The translations under genes and the position numbers were made by a program. Below, in pieces: positions 9,247 through 17,576 of a DNA stretch of 64,000 nt. Origin of the DNA: Prochlorococcus sp. AG-402-O16 (lineage in GTDB: Bacteria > Cyanobacteriota > Cyanobacteriia > PCC-6307 > Cyanobiaceae); the NCBI GenBank assembly GCA_003216415.1, contig QCIY01000003.1, positions 88,232 to 152,231 on the forward strand. Direction: 5' to 3'. The notes beneath the pieces were generated by a model. The model was not told where the DNA came from, ran no database searches, and saw only the letters and a program-made list of their open reading frames with translations. The first letter of the stretch is position 1. Every line of letters starts with the position of its first letter.

Positions 9247-10614
9247 CTAAAGAAGACCCACAGGATCAGCTGCAACATCATCTGAAATTTTATTGCCATC
9301 ATTTGGGGGCTTATCTTTTAGGACAATTCTCAAGAGAACAGGTGCGAGAAATGTAGTTCCTATAACCATTAATAAAATAGCTGCTTCAAGAGACGGAGTT
9401 AACAACTTAGCGCTTGTTCCTAGCCCAAGAAAAATTAAACCAACCTCTCCTCTAGGCATCATACCCAAACCTACAACTAATCTATTTGTAGGTTTATCAC
9501 TCGAAAATACCCATCCGGCAGCAATTTTACCAATAATTGCAACAACTAATAAAAATCCTGCAACCACAAGAGCTGATCTACTTGTTGGATCAAGTGGATT
9601 GATAACTGATAAATCCATTCCAGCTCCAACTAATACAAAGAAAATAGTTGCGAATAAAGAAACTAAAGGTAATACAGATTGTTGTATTGCATGATTATTT
9701 TTAGAACTACTAAGAATCAATCCTGCTGCAAAAGCACCTAAAGCTGCTTCTAATCCAATAGCTGTTGCGACAAAACAACATAAAACAAGTATGACAAAGG
9801 ATGCTACTACTACAGCTCCAGGGGCTTTCAATCTATCTAATAACCAATCAAATCCTGGTGCTGCTGTTCGACTTAATGCAATAGCAGCAATAACAAATAC
9901 TACTGCTGCCGCAACTAATTTAACAATAGGAGCGATCTCTAAAGAACCTCCTGCAGCAAGAGCCACAACAACTGCCAGAATAACAATTCCCAAAATATCA
10001 TCTAGCACTGCTGCACCAATAACAATCTGTCCTTCTCTAGTTTTCAAATATCCTAATTCACCAAAAACACTTGCAGTTATTCCTATACTCGTGGCTGTCA
10101 TAGATGCTCCAGCAAAAACTGCTGGAATTAGATCTACTTGGAAAATAAACATTAATCCGAGCGTTCCAAATGCAAAAGGTAAAATTACCCCAGCCATAGC
10201 AACAGTAAAAGCCTGCGCACCGACAGCTACCAATTCCTCTAACTCACTTTCTAATCCTGTTAAAAATAAAAGTGCATATAAACCAAGTGTCGCTACTGCT
10301 TGGAGAGATGGAAAACTTTCGAAATAAACATCAGGTACTGCTTCTGGGGGAATTGAAGCTAATGAACTAATAACATTTACCAGTCCTTCATTTAGTTCCG
10401 TTCCAGCTGAGGGCGGTATCAATAAATGGAATCCTGATGCTCCTATTACAACCCCTGCAAGAAGTTCACCTACAATCGTTGGTAAACTTAGTCTTACTAA
10501 TACTTCTGCTAATGCTCTAGCTGCTAAAAAGATCAATAAAAATCTTATAACTCCAATCAAAGTTTCAGCAACTTCTAAATCATGTGCACTTAATTCAGCA
10601 AGTAAACAGTACAT
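9247..10614 (-). CDS. Na+/H+ (or K+/H+) antiporter, CPA2 family
   Basis: A 455-residue integral membrane protein with about 12 hydrophobic segments and the cation:proton antiporter-2 fold. Typical segments seen are LPTIVGELLAGVVIGASG near the start, FAGASMTATSIGITASVFGELG in the unwound-helix region and MPRGEVGLIFLG later. It lacks the C-terminal RCK/TrkA domain of KefB-type proteins and ends in a short acidic tail. It probably exports Na+ in exchange for protons across the plasma or thylakoid membrane, giving salt and pH control in seawater. The gene stands 44 bases upstream of the hydrolase and is divergent from glgP. Confidence 0.9.
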   Translation of the reverse strand: MYCLLAELSAHDLEVAETLIGVIRFLLIFLAARALAEVLVRLSLPTIVGELLAGVVIGASGFHLLIPPSAGTELNEGLVNVISSLASIPPEAVPDVYFESFPSLQAVATLGLYALLFLTGLESELEELVAVGAQAFTVAMAGVILPFAFGTLGLMFIFQVDLIPAVFAGASMTATSIGITASVFGELGYLKTREGQIVIGAAVLDDILGIVILAVVVALAAGGSLEIAPIVKLVAAAVVFVIAAIALSRTAAPGFDWLLDRLKAPGAVVVASFVILVLCCFVATAIGLEAALGAFAAGLILSSSKNNHAIQQSVLPLVSLFATIFFVLVGAGMDLSVINPLDPTSRSALVVAGFLLVVAIIGKIAAGWVFSSDKPTNRLVVGLGMMPRGEVGLIFLGLGTSAKLLTPSLEAAILLMVIGTTFLAPVLLRIVLKDKPPNDGNKISDDVAADPVGLL

Positions 10615-10765
10615 TTAAGTGTAAAAAAATAAACTCCCTAATTGGAAGATAGTTTATTGAGGGCCCACTTTAAGAAATATGTAAGAAAAAAGCAAAAATA
10701 CTCAACAAGTGTGGATCTGAAGTTACAACAAAGAAATTTTCAAAAAAATGGCTATTGTCTGATAT

Positions 10766-13312
10766 ATGGCTAATCCAATGAATTCCAACGAACCCTTTGA
10801 TCTACGTTTGCCTACCCCCGGCTGCTACTTAGATCCTGAAAAAGCTGGCATGGATTCTGATGCAGTTTTCCAAGGAATGACAGCTCATCTCTTTTATACT
10901 CTTGGAAAGTTAGCCACTTCTGCAAGTCCTCACGACTTGTATATGGCTTTAAGTTACGCAGTTAAAGATAGGCTAATGACAAGATATTTAGCCAGTCAGG
11001 AGGTCATAAGAAAAAAACCACAAAAAACAGTAGCCTACTTATCAGCAGAATTTTTGATAGGCCCTCAATTAAGTAATAATCTCCTCAATCTTGGAATAAC
11101 TAAAGAAGCAGAAGACGCTTTAAAGAGATTTGGCATTGAATCATTGTCAACAATTCTTGAAGTAGAAGAAGAGCCTGGATTAGGTAATGGTGGACTTGGA
11201 AGACTTGCAGCATGTTATATGGAATCATTAGCATCTCTACAAGTTCCAGCCGTTGGTTATGGTATTAGATATGAATTTGGCATATTCAATCAGTTAATTA
11301 GAGATGGTTGGCAAGTTGAAGTAACTGATAAATGGTTAAAAGGTGGATGGCCATGGGAACTTCCACAACCTGACGAATCATGTTTCGTTGGTTTTGGAGG
11401 CAGGACTGAAAGTTACAGAGATGATAAAGGGAACTACAGATCAAGATGGATACCTTCAGAACATGCAATTGGAGTACCTCATGATGTTCCGGTTTTAGGA
11501 TACAGAGTAAATACATGTGACAGATTAAGATTATGGAGAGCTGATGCAACAGAAAGTTTTGACTTTTATGCATTTAATATTGGTGATTATTATGGTGCAG
11601 TAGAAGAAAAAGTTGCATCTGAAACTCTTTCAAAGGTTCTATATCCAAATGATGGAACTGACGAAGGTAGAAGATTAAGACTCAAACAACAACACTTTTT
11701 TGTAAGTTGTTCTCTTCAAGATATGTTGAGAAGCCTTGAAAAAAGATCAATACCAATAACTGAATTTGCTAAACATTGGACAGTTCAGTTAAACGATACT
11801 CATCCAGCTATTGCAGTAGCTGAATTAATGAGACTACTTATTGACCAATATCAAATAGGTTGGGATAAAGCTTGGAATATCACAACTTCTTCAGTTGCTT
11901 ATACTAACCACACTTTACTTCCGGAAGCTTTAGAAAAATGGGATTTAGGTCTATTTAATGACCTCCTTCCAAGGCATCTAGAAATTATTTATGAAATTAA
12001 TTGGAGATTTCTACAACAATTAAGACTACGTTATCCAGGCGATGACAAAATCCTTCAAAAACTGTCAATCATTGATGAAGAAGGCTCTAAGTCAGTAAGA
12101 ATGGCTCACTTGGCTACGATTGGAGCTCATCACGTCAATGGGGTTGCTGCTCTTCACTCAGATTTAATAAAAAGACAACTTCTTCCTGAATTTGCAAATC
12201 TATGGCCTGAAAAATTTACAAATGTTACTAATGGAGTTACTCCAAGAAGATGGGTTGCTCTCTCAAATCCATCCTTATCTAGCCTTCTTGAAAAAGAAGT
12301 TGGTCCAGATTGGATAACTAATATGGAACTTCTGAAAAAATTAGAGGAAAAGAAAGATGACACCAATTTTTTACAAAAATTTGAGGAAACTAAACTAACC
12401 GGTAAAAGGAAATTAGCTAGTTATATCCATTCAAAAACAAGCATACTTGTTGATCCGTCAAGTTTATTTGATGTTCAAGTAAAAAGAATCCATCAATATA
12501 AAAGACAACATTTAAACGCTTTACAAATTATTGCACAATACTTAAGAATCAAAAACGGCACAAACAAATATGAAGTCCCAAGAACAATAATATTTGGAGG
12601 TAAAGCTGCCCCAGGTTACTTTATGGCCAAACTAATGATTCGATTCATTAATGGTATTGCTGATGTTGTTAATTCTGATCCAGATATGGAAGGGCTACTA
12701 AGAGTTGTTTTTTTACCTGACTACAATGTAAAACTTGGTGAAATAGTTTATCCCGCAACTGATCTTTCAGAACAAATTTCAACCGCTGGAAAAGAAGCAT
12801 CTGGAACTGGAAATATGAAATTTGCCATGAATGGAGCATTGACTATTGGAACCCTAGATGGAGCTAACGTGGAATTAAGAGATCTTGTGAAAAAAGAGAA
12901 TTTCTTTCTTTTTGGAAAAACTGAAAGTGAAATTATGGATTTAAAAAATAATAATTACTCGCCAAAAACTTTTATTGATGAATGTTCAGAATTAAAAGAA
13001 GTAGTACGATTAATTGAAATAGGTCATTTTAGCAATGGAGATAAAGAATTATTCAAACCTTTATTGAATAGCTTAACTGGACATGACCCATTCTTTGTTA
13101 TGGCTGACTTCGAAGACTATTTAAATAAACAGGATGAGGTCAGCAAATGTTGGAATAATAAAAAATCCTGGAATAAAATGGCGTTATTAAATACAGCAAG
13201 ATCTGGATATTTCTCATCAGATCGGTCTATTAGAGAGTACTGTAAATCGATTTGGAAGGTTTCTCCAATGCCTGTAGAGATTACGTGCGATGTTGAAGAA
13301 TTAACTAATTAA
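10766..13312 (+). CDS. glgP: Glycogen phosphorylase
   Basis: An 848-residue enzyme of normal length that releases glucose 1-phosphate from glycogen, mobilising the carbon stored during the day. The N-terminal half has YLSAEFLIGPQLSNNL and the conserved EEEPGLGNGGLGRLAACY block. The pyridoxal-phosphate site, EASGTGNMKFAMNGALTIG, places the cofactor lysine at about residue 685, followed by TLDGANVE. The glycosyltransferase-35 fold appears complete. The gene is transcribed alone, divergent from the antiporter with about 150 bases between. Its last eight bases overlap the convergent unknown gene at 13305. Confidence 0.97.
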   Translation: MANPMNSNEPFDLRLPTPGCYLDPEKAGMDSDAVFQGMTAHLFYTLGKLATSASPHDLYMALSYAVKDRLMTRYLASQEVIRKKPQKTVAYLSAEFLIGPQLSNNLLNLGITKEAEDALKRFGIESLSTILEVEEEPGLGNGGLGRLAACYMESLASLQVPAVGYGIRYEFGIFNQLIRDGWQVEVTDKWLKGGWPWELPQPDESCFVGFGGRTESYRDDKGNYRSRWIPSEHAIGVPHDVPVLGYRVNTCDRLRLWRADATESFDFYAFNIGDYYGAVEEKVASETLSKVLYPNDGTDEGRRLRLKQQHFFVSCSLQDMLRSLEKRSIPITEFAKHWTVQLNDTHPAIAVAELMRLLIDQYQIGWDKAWNITTSSVAYTNHTLLPEALEKWDLGLFNDLLPRHLEIIYEINWRFLQQLRLRYPGDDKILQKLSIIDEEGSKSVRMAHLATIGAHHVNGVAALHSDLIKRQLLPEFANLWPEKFTNVTNGVTPRRWVALSNPSLSSLLEKEVGPDWITNMELLKKLEEKKDDTNFLQKFEETKLTGKRKLASYIHSKTSILVDPSSLFDVQVKRIHQYKRQHLNALQIIAQYLRIKNGTNKYEVPRTIIFGGKAAPGYFMAKLMIRFINGIADVVNSDPDMEGLLRVVFLPDYNVKLGEIVYPATDLSEQISTAGKEASGTGNMKFAMNGALTIGTLDGANVELRDLVKKENFFLFGKTESEIMDLKNNNYSPKTFIDECSELKEVVRLIEIGHFSNGDKELFKPLLNSLTGHDPFFVMADFEDYLNKQDEVSKCWNNKKSWNKMALLNTARSGYFSSDRSIREYCKSIWKVSPMPVEITCDVEELTN

Positions 13313-13760
13313 TATTTTTCTTATCTGGAAAATCAGGAGTTTGATGAAATAATCTATTTAAAATTAATCTATCCACATTTAATGGGTCTGGTGCCAATTC
13401 TTTAGCAATTTCTTTAAATTTTGATTCAATATTGTTTGAAATTTTGGTATCAAAAATTCTTTCCATTAGTGCTTCAATTGAATATAAATAAGCATTAACA
13501 CTTTCAAGTTCATCTAAAGCTTCAGTAAGCTCTATATCAGAAATATGTTTTTCTTCTGGATTTGTATCTTTATTAGATTCTCTTTCAGATAATTCTCTCT
13601 GCAATTCATTAGTAACCTTACTACAAAGAGTTCTGAAAGATTGAATTGATGCCCAGTTTAATTCCTGTTGCTGATTAAAAGTAGGAAACTCTCTAATAAG
13701 ACGATCATGCTCTTTATAAAATCTCTGACAATCAGAGCATTGACAAGGTTCTTCAGTCAA
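13305..13760 (-). CDS. Unknown 151-aa protein with N-terminal Cys cluster
   Basis: I do not recognise the family. The N-terminus contains Cys6, Cys8 and Cys11 in a C-x-C-x2-C arrangement, which could bind zinc or another metal with help from another residue or subunit. The rest looks almost entirely helical and charged, with an acidic middle section (residues about 60-90), suggesting a coiled-coil or helical bundle. There are no membrane segments. The 3' end overlaps glgP by eight bases on the opposite strand. It lies 31 bases downstream of the 110-aa unknown gene and could share its transcript. Confidence 0.72.
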   Translation of the reverse strand: MTEEPCQCSDCQRFYKEHDRLIREFPTFNQQQELNWASIQSFRTLCSKVTNELQRELSERESNKDTNPEEKHISDIELTEALDELESVNAYLYSIEALMERIFDTKISNNIESKFKEIAKELAPDPLNVDRLILNRLFHQTPDFPDKKNIN

Positions 13761-13791
13761 AAGAAAAAATATCTCTTGTTATATCATCTCA

Positions 13792-14124
13792 CTATTTGGG
13801 CATAATTGTTGGACCATCCAATAATTCGTCATTTTCATCAAGTGTATCTGGACTATCAGGCAAAGGTATCTCAATACTAGTTACCAAGTTGATAACATCT
13901 CTTAATCTCATAGAATCAGCAAACCATCCCATTGCCTGTTCAGCATCTCCTCTTTTTTCAGCATCATTTGCTTGATCTTCATGAGCTTCTGCTAACAAAG
14001 CAAGCCAGCATAAGCATCTTGCTTGAACTATTGAAAGATCTAAATCATTAGGTTGGGATTTAGAAATACGTTCATGCTCTTGTTGAATTAAGAGCTTTAA
14101 ACGCATATCATGCAACTTAGCCAT
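13792..14124 (-). CDS. Conserved small helical protein of unknown function, 110 aa
   Basis: A short soluble protein whose first 80 residues are predicted helical, with an alanine- and leucine-rich helix pair (CLCWLALLAEAHEDQA and DAEQAMGWFADSMRLRDV) resembling a single TPR-like unit. It ends in an acidic, proline-containing tail (PLPDSPDTLDENDELLDG). No catalytic motif is seen. It is followed by the 151-aa unknown gene, and tRNA-Arg lies upstream. The frame, start and composition support a real gene. A role as an adaptor would be a guess. Confidence 0.75.
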   Translation of the reverse strand: MAKLHDMRLKLLIQQEHERISKSQPNDLDLSIVQARCLCWLALLAEAHEDQANDAEKRGDAEQAMGWFADSMRLRDVINLVTSIEIPLPDSPDTLDENDELLDGPTIMPK

Positions 14125-14203
14125 AAAAGATTTATTACTAACTATACGCTAGCTAGAGAGTAGCAACTTTGCACACATACTACATATAGTTTATTACTTT
14201 AAC

Positions 14204-14276
<73 letters not shown>

Positions 14277-14311
14277 AATAGATGTTTTTTGGAGTAATAA
14301 GCATTATGCTA

Positions 14312-14693
14312 AATGAAAGCAGGAGAGGCAATCGCAAAAAAGTTTTATTTTGTTTCCAAAATAAAACTTTTTTGAGGAAAGTCCGGGCTCCCACATGGTC
14401 AGGCTTGCTGGGTAATTCCCAGTGCGGGTAACCGTGAGGATAGTGCCACAGAAACATACCGCCTAATACTTCATGTATGGCAAGGGTGCAAGGGTGCGGT
14501 AAGAGCGCACCAGCAACATTGAGAAGTGTTGGCTAGGTAAACCCCGGCTGGGAGCAAGGCTTAGTAGATTTATGACCATTTCACAATCTACTTACAAGCG
14601 CCGCTTGAGACTGTGAAGTAATTCCAGCCCTAGATAGATGATTGCCCATCTTATTTAAGATGAACAGAACCCGGCTTATGACCTGCTTTCTAC
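14312..14693 (+). ncRNA. rnpB: RNase P RNA (catalytic M1-type RNA)
   Basis: The region carries the universally conserved RNase P elements: GAGGAAAGTCCGGGCTCC after the P3 helix, ACAGAAACATACCGCC, GGTAAGAGCGCACCAGC, and GGCTAGGTAAACCCC. Helix P1 is visible as a nine-base pairing of 14315-14323 with 14682-14690, which sets the approximate ends. The RNA is the catalytic subunit that removes 5' leaders from tRNA precursors. It is followed directly by rnc. The P3 region is an unusually long perfect AT-rich hairpin (14335-14374). Exact 5' and 3' ends are uncertain by several bases. Confidence 0.95.
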
Positions 14694-14715
14694 TTGTTGT
14701 GATTATTTCAATCAT

Positions 14716-15465
14716 ATGACAAATAAGTTAAACGGAAAAAGGATTGATCAAATAATTACTTTTTTAAAGTGTTTAAACATCAAATCAAAAAGATTCTCTG
14801 AAATAATTAGAACAAAAAATATTTCAACAATTCAGAATTTTAATCAAGCATTAATCCATTCCTCAGATGACAACATAATAAATTACGAAAAATTAGAATT
14901 TTTTGGAGATGCAGTACTCAGATTAGCTGCATCGAATTTTATTGAAAAAAAATATCCTCAAATGAGCGTAGGCGAGAGATCAGAGCTAAGAGCACAAATT
15001 GTAAGTGATGAATGGCTAACTAAATTAGGCAAAACAATTGAGATAGAAAAATTAATAATTAAAGGGCCTAAAGCTATTGGTGATGAAAATTCAAAAAACA
15101 CAATTATTGGGGAATCCACAGAGGCTTTAATTGGTGCTCTTTATAAGTGCTTTAACTCAATCCAGGAAGTAAATATATGGCTAGATGATATTTGGGAGAA
15201 TGATTCAGAAATGTTTTTAAAAGCCCCATATAAATTTAAATCTAAGACAGTATTACAAGAATGGTGTCAAAGTAAAGGCTTGGATTTGCCAACTTATGAA
15301 ATAATTGAAGTCTCTAAAATAAATGGAGATCCAAAAAGATTTTCTTGCGATATATTCATTGAAGGATTAAAAGAATCATCCGCTTTTGGCAAATCCCATA
15401 AACAAGCAGAGACTAATGCAGCTAGAGTTCTTATAGAAAAGTTTATGTCTATAGGTAAGATTTAA
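14716..15465 (+). CDS. rnc: Ribonuclease III
   Basis: A 249-residue double-strand-specific endoribonuclease. The catalytic signature NYEKLEFFGDAVLRLAASNF lies around residues 55-75 and its second acidic site is GESTEALIGALYK. A C-terminal dsRNA-binding domain of about 70 residues starts near KTVLQEWCQSKG and ends AETNAARVLIEKF. It processes rRNA precursors and structured mRNAs. It begins about 22 bases after rnpB, placing two RNA-processing genes together. Length and architecture are standard. Confidence 0.96.
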   Translation: MTNKLNGKRIDQIITFLKCLNIKSKRFSEIIRTKNISTIQNFNQALIHSSDDNIINYEKLEFFGDAVLRLAASNFIEKKYPQMSVGERSELRAQIVSDEWLTKLGKTIEIEKLIIKGPKAIGDENSKNTIIGESTEALIGALYKCFNSIQEVNIWLDDIWENDSEMFLKAPYKFKSKTVLQEWCQSKGLDLPTYEIIEVSKINGDPKRFSCDIFIEGLKESSAFGKSHKQAETNAARVLIEKFMSIGKI

Positions 15466-15468
15466 TTT

Positions 15469-15654
15469 TTAAACTATTTCTAAATTAGTGAGCTGGAAAG
15501 TTATGAGTTTATCCCAATTACCTCCTTCAAAAAGAACAGCTGCTCGTTTTTTTGTCACTCTCTGTACAAACCCTTTGTATCCTCTGTATATAGAATTTCT
15601 ATCTTTTACAACTACAAAAGAACCAGGGAGTATAGGTTTAGTCGATGATTCCAT
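15469..15654 (-). CDS. ndhS: NAD(P)H dehydrogenase-like complex subunit S (NdhS)
   Basis: A 61-residue SH3-like protein of the NdhS family (formerly DUF3252, Synechocystis Ssl0352). The core [20 protein letters not shown] followed by [22 protein letters not shown] is characteristic. NdhS forms the ferredoxin-docking site of the cyanobacterial NDH-1 complex on the thylakoid membrane and supports cyclic electron flow around photosystem I. It converges with rnc three bases away and is divergent from rimM by about 24 bases, so its promoter must overlap the rimM start region. Confidence 0.83.
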   Translation of the reverse strand: MESSTKPILPGSFVVVKDRNSIYRGYKGFVQRVTKKRAAVLFEGGNWDKLITFQLTNLEIV

Positions 15655-15678
15655 AAAATACCTTACTCAATACAATAT

Positions 15679-16218
15679 ATGATAAATAAAAATGAATGGT
15701 TGATTGTTGGATTAATAACATCATGTCATGGAATTAACGGCCAAGTAAAGGTTAAATCTTTAAGTGATTTTGAAGAAAGATTTTTAAAGCCTGGAATAAG
15801 ATGGTTACAAAAAGATAATGAAGCCCCTTCAAAAATAGAACTTACATCTGGCTACAAACAGCCTGGGAAAGAAACCTTCGTCATTAAGCTCCAAGGAATA
15901 AATACTAGAAATCAAGCAGAAGAACTTAAAAAAAATAAGATTCTTGTAAAAACAAATAGTCTTCCAAAATTAAAAAAAGAAGAATTTCACTTGTTGGAAC
16001 TTGTAAATTTGCAAGTCAAGATTTTAGAAAATGATGAATTAAAAATAATTGGAAAAGTTCTTGACTTGGATAATGAAAAGAATAATTTACTAATTATTGA
16101 ACTACTTAAAAATCAAAAAAAAGTTCTAATACCCTTTGTTAAAGAAATAGTGCCAGTAGTAGATATAAAAAATAATTTTCTTATCATAAAGCCCCCAAAA
16201 GGACTTCTAGAACTATAA
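15679..16218 (+). CDS. rimM: 16S rRNA processing protein RimM
   Basis: A 179-residue two-domain ribosome maturation factor for the 30S head. The N-terminal RimM beta-barrel starts with the typical [20 protein letters not shown] and includes the F-L-K-P-G-I-R-W loop. The C-terminal PRC-barrel domain contains [21 protein letters not shown] and ends [14 protein letters not shown]. It binds ribosomal protein S19. The length is normal. It is the last housekeeping gene before the restriction-modification block. Confidence 0.95.
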   Translation: MINKNEWLIVGLITSCHGINGQVKVKSLSDFEERFLKPGIRWLQKDNEAPSKIELTSGYKQPGKETFVIKLQGINTRNQAEELKKNKILVKTNSLPKLKKEEFHLLELVNLQVKILENDELKIIGKVLDLDNEKNNLLIIELLKNQKKVLIPFVKEIVPVVDIKNNFLIIKPPKGLLEL

Positions 16219-16356
16219 ATATCCGAATAAAAAATTAAAATTTTCTATAAAGTTAAATTACCAAGACAAATAAAAAGTAACTTTTATATGTTGTTTTTTT
16301 ATTTGACGTTATATTGAAATCATTTAATTTCTTATCTAAGGTCGTAGCAAATAATT

Positions 16357-17565
16357 ATGAAAAAATCGTCAGAAAAACAACCTTCAGTCGTTGGATTATT
16401 TTCTGGATGCGGTGGATTAGATTTAGGTTTTAAGCGTGCTGGTTTTGATATCCTATGGGCAAATGATTTTAATGCTGATTCCGTAAAGACTTATGCGAGA
16501 AATATTGGTGATCATATAGTTCTAGGAGACATTACTAAAATACCAAGTAAGGAAATACCATCAAACTTTGACGTACTTTTAGGCGGGTTTCCTTGTCAGG
16601 GTTTTTCTGTCGCAAATACTAAGAGAAGCATGAAAGATGAGAGAAATTATTTATATCTAGAAATGTTGAGAATTCTCAAGGATAAAAAACCAAAGTTTTT
16701 TGTTGCGGAGAATGTAAAAGGTCTTCTTTCATTAGAAAAAGGAAACGTCATTGAGATGATTTTGAAGGATTTTGAAAATATAGGCTACAAAGTTGACTAC
16801 AGACTTTTGATGGCGAGTGATTATGGTATTCCCCAACACAGAGAAAGGGTATTTATTATTGGCAACAGAATTGGTAAAGAAAATCCCTTTCCTAAATATA
16901 GTCATGGCCTTAAGAATGACTTATTTAACCCCATATTGGAACCTTACATATCAACAAAAGAAGTACTTGAACACTTAGCTAATGTAAGAACAAGGGACAA
17001 ACCTTTTAAGCTAGGAAAAAAAACTATCTATAATCATGTCGCCAGAACCAATGTAAGCGATAAGTTTTGGGGAAGAAAACATAAAGTAAATCAATTTGAT
17101 ATTTGTGATTACCTAAAAAAGTGGAGAAAAGATAGTGGCTGGTCAACTAAAAAAATAGATGAATATTTTGGTTATGCTCATACAGCAGGTCATTGGTTTA
17201 GAAAAGATAATAATTCTGGTTGCATTCCTAATCCTGATGATTGGAAGGTTTTAAAAAAATTATTAAAATTCGATGATAAATATGATAAACAAGTTACTGA
17301 ACTAGAACAAAAAACAATAGTATTTGAACAATCATTGCGCATTAATAATTGGGAAGAACCAAGTGATACAATTACTGCCACTGGGCCAGAAATTCACCCC
17401 AATAGAAAAAGAAGAATGAGTGTAAGAGAATGTGCAATCCTTCAAACCTTTCCGGATGATTTCGTTTTTGAGGGTGCCATAGGTAGTATGTATAAGCAAA
17501 TAGGAAATGCAGTCCCTGTAGATTTGGCATACAAAATTGGATTTGCTATAAAACAACATCTATAA
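16357..17565 (+). CDS. DNA (cytosine-5-)-methyltransferase, type II R-M
   Basis: A 402-residue C5-cytosine methyltransferase with all main motifs in order: I (GLFSGCGGLDLGF, residues 13-25), IV (GGFPCQGFS, catalytic Cys80), VI (AENVKG, Glu119), VIII (GIPQHRERVFIIG), IX (RRMSVRECAILQTFPDDF) and X (GSMYKQIGNAVP). The target-recognition region is long, about residues 190-340. It contains a helical module (residues 249-309) with GYAHTAGHWFRKD and IPNPDDW. It transfers methyl from S-adenosylmethionine to a cytosine in a specific, here unknown, site. The putative endonuclease follows 11 bases later on the same strand, so it should protect host DNA. It is probably acquired. Confidence 0.95.
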   Translation: MKKSSEKQPSVVGLFSGCGGLDLGFKRAGFDILWANDFNADSVKTYARNIGDHIVLGDITKIPSKEIPSNFDVLLGGFPCQGFSVANTKRSMKDERNYLYLEMLRILKDKKPKFFVAENVKGLLSLEKGNVIEMILKDFENIGYKVDYRLLMASDYGIPQHRERVFIIGNRIGKENPFPKYSHGLKNDLFNPILEPYISTKEVLEHLANVRTRDKPFKLGKKTIYNHVARTNVSDKFWGRKHKVNQFDICDYLKKWRKDSGWSTKKIDEYFGYAHTAGHWFRKDNNSGCIPNPDDWKVLKKLLKFDDKYDKQVTELEQKTIVFEQSLRINNWEEPSDTITATGPEIHPNRKRRMSVRECAILQTFPDDFVFEGAIGSMYKQIGNAVPVDLAYKIGFAIKQHL

Positions 17566-17576
17566 AAAATACTCAA

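Noticed and set aside
9293..10327. Two long plus-strand frames (133 and 178 codons) opposite the antiporter
   Set aside because: They are threonine/alanine/proline-rich reverse readings of hydrophobic codons in the real membrane protein gene.
14335..14374. Hairpin with A/T run read as a transcription terminator
   Set aside because: It sits inside rnpB between P1 and the conserved GAGGAAAGTCC block, so it is best explained as helix P3.
16219..16356. Integration scar, direct repeats or tRNA fragment flanking the restriction-modification genes
   Set aside because: No repeats longer than chance in this AT-rich DNA, and no tRNA-like sequence or recombinase gene seen.
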